Source: Thalassomonas viridans (lineage in GTDB: Bacteria; Pseudomonadota; Gammaproteobacteria; Enterobacterales; Alteromonadaceae). Taken from it: a DNA stretch of 64,000 bases. The stretch lies in assembly GCF_000948985.2 (NCBI RefSeq), contig NZ_CP059733.1:868001-932000 (forward strand), in the 5' to 3' direction. Shown here one piece after another: positions 55,386 through 62,600 of this stretch (its first letter is position 1; every line of letters begins with the position of its first letter). The position numbers and the translations under genes are program-made. The notes below the pieces were generated by a model. That model saw only the letters and a program-made list of their open reading frames with translations, was not told where the DNA came from and did no database searches.

Positions 55386-57647
55386 CTAGAAGGTATAGTT
55401 AAACTTAACGCCGTATTCTCTTGGCGCACCGGCGCGCACTATATTATGTGTGGTACTGTCTGGGTTCGTAATTTCGACATCAAAGTTTAAGTAAAACTCG
55501 TCAAATAGGTTATTGACGTAAAGCTCAATATTATAATTATCACCGTAATAGCCTGTGCTTGCATTGACCAGTACTCGGTTGTCTAATCTGGTTGTGTTTT
55601 GGAAGTCGGCGTAAATACTTGACTGATAGTTGGCATTGGCGCTTATATAAATGTCTTCGGTAGCCATTACCCGTGTGCCCACGGCAAAGGTTCTATCCGG
55701 AGAAAGAGCGAAGGTGTTACCGGTTAAGTCGCCGACATTGTCGCTATTATATTTGGTAAACTTAGTGTCTGAAAGGCCCAAGCTGGCAAATACCATGACA
55801 TCCTGGGTCGGGTTATACCTGGCTTCGACTTCGGCACCATAGATGCGGGATTCCCCGGCATTTTCTAAATAACAGTCGTCGGTACTATCTTCCTCACATA
55901 TGCTGATCTGTTGCTTGCTCCAGTCGCCGTAATAGAAGTTGGCATTTAAAGTCAGTTTATTATCCAGCAGGGAAGAACGTACTGAAAACTCGTAGTTATC
56001 CAGGTACTCAGGATCATATTGGCTGGCCTGGCCAAACAGGTTTACGTCAACACCGCCAGCACGATAGCCGCGCTTGTAGAACAAGCTTAACATTACATCG
56101 TCACTGATAGCATAGCTGGCACCTATCTGAGGCAAGAAGGCATTGTAGTCATTGTTAACTTCATCAAAGTCAGTGGCACTGAGCTGGCTCATTAATATAG
56201 CGTTTACTTGGGTTATACCACCTGCAACTTGTGCACCTGAGCCCGGTTGTATCTGTTCGGCTAATGCGCCTGCCTCAACCGGATCCGGTAATGTGGTGCC
56301 GGGAGCCAGTTCATTGGCAACATTGCTCAGTATGTCCTGTTCTTCACGGTCATATCTGAAACCGGCAGATAAGGTCCATTTTTCTGTAAGCTGGTAATCC
56401 CACTCGGTAAAGAAGGCGATGTTGGTAATATCTTGCTCAAATGGTGCTACGTTTTTTACCCCGATATATTCCGGATAAAAAGGGTGTAGTATTTCAGGTA
56501 CGCGGACATCGGCCGGAGTGATGTTAGCCAATGCACGAGTCATTTGTTTTTGTTCTACCTCAGTTACATAAAGACCAGCTACGCCGCTCAGAGTGTCGGA
56601 CTGATAAGATAAACGTAATTCCTGTGACCAGTTTCTATCGTCTGTTTCCCTGGCACGATGGGCATCCTCGAATGCTGCGGTTTGATCGTCATCATTGAAG
56701 CGCTCGTAGTCGCCATCTATGAAAGAAGTAACAGAAGATAGACTTAGGTTATCATTAATGATGTAGTTCAGGTGCAGAGAAGCGGTAAAGGCGTCATAGT
56801 TTTCATAGGCGTCTAAGTTTGCCGTGCTTTCCCTGTCTTCGGGGTCATCCGCATCGGTAACTACATATAGGTCCTGACCTCTTTCTGTTTCTGTATATTG
56901 CACCATCATGTTGGCGGTAAAGTCTTCGGAAAACTCAACCAGGTATTGCGCGCGGATAGTGTCGGTTTTACGGGCATCGTATTTATCATCGTCACGAGTG
57001 GTATTTTTGATGAAACCGTCATGACGGGTGGAGTCTGCTGTGATACGAAGGGCAGAATTTTCGGTAATCGGTACATTGAACATACCGCTGAAATCAGCCT
57101 GGCCGTAGTTGCCCAGTTTAGTGGCAAAAGCGCCTTCGGTTTCCTCTAATTCCGGCTTCTTGGTTTGTACTACTATGGCGCCGATAAGGGCATTACGTCC
57201 GACACTGGTGGACTGAGGGCCACGCAGAATTTCGATTTGCTCAACGTCCCACAGGTTTTTAGAACCGAAGCGGGTGGCAAAACCTGTATAGGCCACGCCG
57301 TCGATATATAAGCTGCCCAGCTCGCCGTTACCGCCGCCGGTTGAAGTTGAGCTTTGGGTAATACCGCGGAGGCCGAAGTTCTCGCCGCCGTTTATTTCAA
57401 AGGTATTGGCCGATAACTGGAAAACGTCTTCAAACTCGAACAAGGGCATTTCTTTGAGGTTGTCCTCGGTGAAAACCGCGACACTTTCTTTTGTTTCTTG
57501 TACCGAACGTTGAATTTTTTGTCCCGAAACTATGATGGTTTCTATGGCTTGATCTTCATTGTTCGTATTGGCATGTGCAGAATTGATCAGGGCGAAAGAG
57601 CTGAGTAAACCTGCTTGAACAGCAAGTGCCAGACGGCTAGTTTTCAT
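55386..57647 (-). CDS. TonB-dependent siderophore receptor
   Basis: 753 residues: signal peptide (1-26), TonB box ('ETIIVSG', about 37-43), plug domain (about 50-175; 'VEQIEILRGPQSTSVGRNALIGAIVVQT') and a 22-strand barrel ending in Phe. A Fur box lies just upstream of its start and a PepSY reductase operon is convergent, so it likely imports a ferric siderophore. The ligand is not identifiable. No siderophore synthesis genes are in view, so it may use a foreign siderophore. Confidence 0.88.
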   Translation of the reverse strand: MKTSRLALAVQAGLLSSFALINSAHANTNNEDQAIETIIVSGQKIQRSVQETKESVAVFTEDNLKEMPLFEFEDVFQLSANTFEINGGENFGLRGITQSSTSTGGGNGELGSLYIDGVAYTGFATRFGSKNLWDVEQIEILRGPQSTSVGRNALIGAIVVQTKKPELEETEGAFATKLGNYGQADFSGMFNVPITENSALRITADSTRHDGFIKNTTRDDDKYDARKTDTIRAQYLVEFSEDFTANMMVQYTETERGQDLYVVTDADDPEDRESTANLDAYENYDAFTASLHLNYIINDNLSLSSVTSFIDGDYERFNDDDQTAAFEDAHRARETDDRNWSQELRLSYQSDTLSGVAGLYVTEVEQKQMTRALANITPADVRVPEILHPFYPEYIGVKNVAPFEQDITNIAFFTEWDYQLTEKWTLSAGFRYDREEQDILSNVANELAPGTTLPDPVEAGALAEQIQPGSGAQVAGGITQVNAILMSQLSATDFDEVNNDYNAFLPQIGASYAISDDVMLSLFYKRGYRAGGVDVNLFGQASQYDPEYLDNYEFSVRSSLLDNKLTLNANFYYGDWSKQQISICEEDSTDDCYLENAGESRIYGAEVEARYNPTQDVMVFASLGLSDTKFTKYNSDNVGDLTGNTFALSPDRTFAVGTRVMATEDIYISANANYQSSIYADFQNTTRLDNRVLVNASTGYYGDNYNIELYVNNLFDEFYLNFDVEITNPDSTTHNIVRAGAPREYGVKFNYTF

Positions 57648-57670
57648 CTAAAAATACCTTTGTTAAAGAC

Positions 57671-57689
57671 GATAATGATAATGGTTCTT
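57671..57689 (-). promoter_or_regulatory. Fur box upstream of the TonB receptor
   Basis: GATAATGATAATGGTTCTT matches about 15 of 19 positions of the Fur consensus, including the whole first half-site and middle. It is 24 bp upstream of the receptor ATG and should give iron repression. Confidence 0.65.
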
Positions 57690-57993
57690 GTTTATGCTAT
57701 CACACCGAAGCAAATAAATACCAGAGCAAATATTAAGTATAATTAGCGAGTTAGTTAGATTCGGTCTTACAGGGTAAGTGATCCCTCGCTGACTGAACTG
57801 ACTGTTCGTTGACTTGTGTTGTTAGGTTATGGATAAAAATTATTATATTTTTTGTAAATGGCTTCTGTACTTTACCGAATTCTTGACTAGGCTTTTTTTG
57901 TCATTGTTCTAAATTATGAAAGTAAGTTTACCGGTGAAAACCTACAGGTTTGGAACAGCGAGGAAGATTCATTAAAACAATAAGGAGAAAAAT

Positions 57994-58200
57994 ATGAATA
58001 ACAAATTTAAAAAAGCCGTTTTTGCTCTGGCTATTGGCGTCTCTGCGGGGGCCTGGGCTGTACCGTCGGCCAGCATCTGTGACAACTGGTGCCGGCAATG
58101 CGTAGCGGCCGGGGATGAAGAATGCAGCAGGTGGTACTCTGGTTTCTGCCATACTGCCCGCGGCATCACCTGCCATCCAAAAGGGGCTTTTGAGCCATAG
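57994..58200 (+). CDS. Small secreted six-cysteine peptide
   Basis: 68-residue precursor: signal peptide (about 1-22, 'FALAIGVSAGAWA') and a mature part of about 46 residues with six Cys in the order C-x3-C-x2-C-x7-C-x7-C-x7-C. TAAGGAGA precedes the start at ideal distance. The even Cys number and export suggest three disulfides and a compact fold. I do not recognise the family; it could be an antimicrobial, signalling or metal-binding peptide. It stands alone next to a symE-like toxin gene in the convergent orientation. Confidence 0.72.
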   Translation: MNNKFKKAVFALAIGVSAGAWAVPSASICDNWCRQCVAAGDEECSRWYSGFCHTARGITCHPKGAFEP

Positions 58201-58230
58201 GCAAAGTACCTGTTTTATAGCTGTGTAATA

Positions 58231-58264
58231 AAGCTGCTGCGCTCGTTTTTAAGTACAGCAGCTT
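58231..58264. terminator. Hairpin between the cysteine-rich peptide gene and symE
   Basis: AAGCTGCTG (58231-58239) pairs exactly with CAGCAGCTT (58256-58264). A T-run lies in the loop and none follows, so termination is probable only from its place between convergent genes. Confidence 0.45.
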
Positions 58265-58296
58265 GGCTTATGACTTATCAATAATAGCCTCGGGTT

Positions 58297-58581
58297 TTAT
58301 CTCTCAGCCTTCAGTTTTGAATAAGCCTGTTTAGGTGTGATAACAATTTCTCCCTGGTTGACAACAATCCTGAGCTTTTGCCCGGCAGGAAAACCGGCCC
58401 GCCGCAGCCATTTTCCCCTGAGCACTACACAAGGTTCAAGGTTTACCGGTACATAGTTAACCCCTATGCCGCGGGTTTTTGAGCCCGACTCGCAGCTGGT
58501 TTCCAGCACGGTAAGTTGCCGATAAATGGGATATTTTGCTTTTGCCGAGCCTGGCTCTGGCGTATGATGATATTCAGCCAT
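58297..58581 (-). CDS. SymE-family type I toxin
   Basis: 94 residues with the SymE core in the C-terminal half: 'RQLTVLETS', then 'VPVNLEPCVVLRGKWLRRAG' and 'LRIVVNQGEIVI', an AbrB-like swapped-hairpin fold. E. coli SymE is an SOS-induced nucleoid- or RNA-acting toxin controlled by the antisense RNA SymR. GGAG precedes the start. No LexA box is seen. It lies near an Rhs gene, a context in which SymE-like proteins often occur. Confidence 0.8.
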   Translation of the reverse strand: MAEYHHTPEPGSAKAKYPIYRQLTVLETSCESGSKTRGIGVNYVPVNLEPCVVLRGKWLRRAGFPAGQKLRIVVNQGEIVITPKQAYSKLKAER

Positions 58582-58611
58582 GACGTACTCCGATAAAGTG
58601 CGTGGTGGTTA

Positions 58612-58718
58612 GCAATCTCTGGGTGCTGGTAACACTCAGGGATTGCGGCTTAAGTTACTACTTTTACTGCGGGTAGTAACGGTTGTTATTGCAACAATTT
58701 ATCTATGGAAATTGTTGC
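58612..58718. other. Three successive hairpins upstream of symE
   Basis: GCAATCTCTGGGTG/CACTCAGGGATTGC (58612-58646), GTTACTAC/GTAGTAAC (58654-58680) and GCAACAATTT/AAATTGTTGC (58691-58718). They lie in the leader and promoter region of symE, where a SymR-type antisense RNA would be expected. An RNA gene is possible but not shown. Confidence 0.4.
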
Positions 58719-58759
58719 GATAAATGCTCTCCTTTAAAGGTTGGATAGCATTATTAATG

Positions 58760-58802
58760 AAAGACCAATTCTCGGTTAAATCAATAGGGAATTGGTCTTT
58801 TT
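58760..58802 (+). terminator. Rho-independent terminator-like hairpin
   Basis: AAAGACCAATTC and GAATTGGTCTTT form a perfect 12-bp stem with a 17-nt loop, followed by TTC. No plus-strand gene ends nearby, so it may end a short unrecognised RNA starting in the hairpin cluster, or act on the minus strand. Confidence 0.55.
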
Positions 58803-58869
58803 CGATAGTTTTAAGAAGGAGCTTAGCCCCAAACGACTTTAAAACACCTCTATTAAGGCGGAATAAATT

Positions 58870-59185
58870 CATTGTGCTACTTCTTTATTCGTTTCTGCCT
58901 GTGTGGTTTGAGCATTCGACAAATAGCTTTGAACCTGATTGAACAGCTACATTCTGTGTAATGCAGTCTCTCTGCTATCTCATTGTTGAGCTTGATACAG
59001 GTTTATTCTAGGCACTAAATGGTAGTGATTATTCATGATGGCATAGGCACAAACATCAATAGCAAGGACTGAAGTTAGTTAGTCTATCTACTGGTCACTG
59101 CTCCCGTGGTTAAAAATAAGTCCGCGGCTGTTATCTTCACCATACAAAATGTTTTACGAACACGGCGAAAAATGCGGTGGCTGTA
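58870..59185 (-). pseudogene. Decayed REP-associated (Y1/IS200-like) transposase
   Basis: Minus-strand remnants in separate frames. At 58980-59075 the translation reads 'CAYAIMNNHYHLVPRINLYQ', which carries the HUH (His-Tyr-His) motif of Y1 REP transposases. A frame-shifted continuation 'NNEIAERLHYTE' follows. Upstream, near 59120-59185, 'YSHRIFRRVRKTFCMVK' resembles the family N terminus (YHV...RxVRRxFL). Stops and frameshifts break it, so it is a dead gene. No REP array is apparent close by. Confidence 0.6.
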
Positions 59186-59381
59186 TGGGGTTTTGTCTAA
59201 AAGTTCTTGTTTTTTAAGTCTAGGTTATGGCTTTAATCTCAATGGTTGTTTCCACTTTAATTAAAGCCTAGAGCGCAATTTTCAGCTAAACCAATTTAGA
59301 GTTGCCTTATTCGCAAGATAAAAGGATTTATAACTTAGCTATTCAGGTTATTGCGCGTTTGAGCATGAATTCAAATTCTTT

Positions 59382-59630
59382 TTACTTTTTGTTCTCATTA
59401 CTTTTTTTAAGTTCATCGATATATATGAGTACAAAAACTATAAAAGAAATAGCCAAGTAAAGAACAAACAAGACAGTAATAGCCCTCTCTATATATATAG
59501 GCCAATTTATTACCTCATCATCATATATTCTTAAACCAAGTTTAAACACAGCTATAGATATTATTGCTAGCAATATCATAGATGACAGCCTAAGCGACTG
59601 CTTTAAAATTTGCTTGAATTTATTTTTCAT
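59382..59630 (-). CDS. Two-helix membrane protein, candidate Rhs immunity protein
   Basis: 82 residues with two transmembrane helices ('MILLAIISIAVFKLG' and 'VLFVLYLAISFIVFVLIYI') and a charged C-terminal end. The start at 59630 has AAGAAG ahead; an in-frame ATG at 59669 would overlap the Rhs gene. It begins 10 bp after the Rhs stop codon, where immunity genes of polymorphic toxins normally lie. No known immunity family recognised; the role is inferred from position. Confidence 0.65.
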   Translation of the reverse strand: MKNKFKQILKQSLRLSSMILLAIISIAVFKLGLRIYDDEVINWPIYIERAITVLFVLYLAISFIVFVLIYIDELKKSNENKK

Positions 59631-59640
59631 ACACAACTTC

Positions 59641-62600
59641 TTAATACATAAACCTTTCGGCAAACTCATCTATTGCCATCTCTAGTGCTTTTTCAGCCAG
59701 TTTATCTGCAGCCTTGGCTTCTTTTTCAGATCCACCGCGCTTAGTAACTTGTTGTGCAGCAAAGTTACCTGCCTGTGGCCCTAAAACACTCGTTGCTACT
59801 GATGCTGTGGCATTTACAGCTGCATTATTTTCAATTACAGGGGGTGATTGGTCGCTTAGGGAGTCTTTTATCGCTCCATTTCCTGCTGCGATCGTAGCTT
59901 CTGCGGCAATACCTATAGATGTTAAGGTTGTTTGTAACCCTTTATTACCAGCAGCAGCTTTGACACTTCCTACAAAATACTTCGCAACTCCACCGCCAAC
60001 GGCACCGAAAGCACCAGCGTAAAGTGTTTGTGCAGGATTTATTTCACTAAAACTACCTTTTTCCGTATATTGATCGTAAACATCCATTCCTGCACCAACT
60101 AAAAAGCCAATAACCTGTACAGCCCATTCTCCATTTGGATCTTTATATTTGTAAGGGTTATTATTTACATAAGTATATCGTCCAAAGGAGTGAATTGGAC
60201 TTTCTGGTGACCAACTAACTGGATCATTCGAGTAAAACCGACCTATGGCAGGATCATAATATCTAGCCTGCATATAACTAAGCCCGAGGTCGGTGTCAAA
60301 CTTGTGCCCTGTATAGCCGATGTCATCCTTTGGTTCCTCTATGCTTTCCCCAAAAGGTTTGTAGTTCATGAGGCTATCTTCGGCAATTACGACTCCTGTA
60401 CCTTCTTTAGCAACAAGTTTCTTGCCTAAATAGATATAGTTGATGCCGCCGAGTTCTGTTTCCCGGTACATCAACTTACCAGACTGGCTATACATGCTAT
60501 AGCTAATACCTTTGTTGTTTTGAGTCTTTATCCGGCGGTTGTAGCCATCGTATAAATAGTTATTGCTGCCAGATGAGATCATTTGATTAGCCAAATTATA
60601 GGTAAAGCTGTGCTTACCATTGTGCGTAACATTACCGGCACTGTCATAACTATCGGAGCCATTGAAGTTATAGCCATCAGAGCCTGTGCCTGTCAGCGTA
60701 GTTAGCCTGTTGTTGGTGTTGTAAGCATATGTCAAACTGTGACTCTTGAATACACTATCATTGGTGTAACTGCGAATATTTCCTAAACCGTCGTATGATA
60801 TGGCGCTGGAACCAATGCCTACACCTCCTGTAGTACTTGTTAGCCTGTCTAAACCGTCATAGGTTAAATTGGATAAACTATAAATGCCGGAATCTTTAGG
60901 ATTAGTAATTGAGGTGACGTTTAAGTTATTGTCATACTCATAATCCAAATTTACAATACTGTTGTCTATACCGCAAACGGGTTCAGTACCCGTATAATCT
61001 AAAATACAAGACGGGATGTTGCGTGTGTTCAAAGTGGTTTTGTGTATAACCCCGTTACCATATTCAAAAGAATCAATGATGCCATTTGGATGGTAAGTAG
61101 CTTTGTTCTGCCCACCTTTAACAAATATATCTGTTGTGGTATCGGAATAATTCCTGATAGCCTGTGTTGGATGGCCAAAGGAATTTGGTAAGAGTTCTAC
61201 CGCAGGAAGTCCATCAGGATATGACATGCTAGATAAATGTGCGAGTTTATTATATTCATAATCCAGTACCATTATCTTATTATCGACCGCCAGTGTTTCG
61301 TCTTCAAGTAAGTTCATTGAGTTGTAATTATAACTTTGAGTGTACTCTGTGGAGCTAATGGTCTTGATATTGCCGTTATTATCGTATGAAAAAGTGCGGG
61401 TAGGTGTGCCATCCCCGTAAGCGATAGTGTGCTGGCTACCCAAATTATCATATGTGTAAGTGACTTTTTCCACTGCACTTGCCGTGGTATTACAGCTTGT
61501 ATTGTTTGACGCAATCTGACCTTGAGCCATCCATTCAATTTCACCAATGTTATTGCGTTTATAAACGACTGTACCGGTATCGCTTCTCTTGATCTGACAG
61601 AGGTGCTTCTGGCTGTCGTAAGCTCTATATTCAATTTGATCGGCATTGTAGCCACCTGAGCTACTTTGTTGTTTAATCGACTGGATGTTACCGAAAATAT
61701 CAACATCAATATCTGTAGTTACGTCTTCGGGTGAAGCTATCTTCGTGGCCTGATTATAAGTTGGCTCCCCGAATGCTCGAAATGTTGTGGTGGTCTCATT
61801 ACTCAGCGCATCTGTAACTTTAATCTTGTTGCCGCTAAGGTAGTCGTAAGCTATTGTACCGCCACCTGTGGTTACGACAGTATCCAGCCTTCCTAGGCCA
61901 TCGTAGGTGTAGGAGGTACCGCTGCTTTCTGTTGGTGAAGTTGAAGGAAAAGACTCGAACGTTAGGTTTCCATTACTATCGTAGTTTCTGTTGACATAAA
62001 CGCTGTTTGTGTCATCGGAAGTTTCAAGTAAGAGAGGACGAAGCAGACCGTCATATGTCGTAGTGCTGGTGTGCAAGGGGGTATCCTGGCAAGCGTTTTT
62101 AGTAGAGGTCAAGGTACAATGATGTTCTTTTTTTACTGGCAGGTCGTTATTAGCGCCGCCATTAAATGACCAGGATATATATATATCTGAAAATGCGCTA
62201 TCTGCCGGATCAAGATATTTCAGACGACCGGTTTCGTCATAGCCATAGTTAATGATGTTACCGTTTAAATCCGTTGTCTGTGTCACCCATCCGCTGTTGT
62301 TTACGACCTTTGATTGGGACATTGTAGATGAACTCAGTCTTGACGGCAGCGACATGTTTTGTGCAATACCGCGTTTGTAGCTGGTATATTCTGTAAATCG
62401 GTTGCCCGTGCCTGTTGTCAGTGCAATGTTAGATTCGACTTTTTTGATATTGCCATCGCTCAGGTAAGACGCAAACCGCTCCGTCCATGTGCCAAAATTG
62501 TGTTGTTCATAGGGTAATTTTTGTGCCGCAGTTGTATTGGGAAAATTGCTGGCTGGAACATCTGAATAGACAATTTTACTCGTTTCGGTGTAACTACTGT

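Noticed and set aside
58724..58942. 72-codon plus-strand ORF
   Set aside because: It runs through a perfect terminator-like hairpin and into the transposase remnant, has no good ribosome-binding site and no protein-like features.
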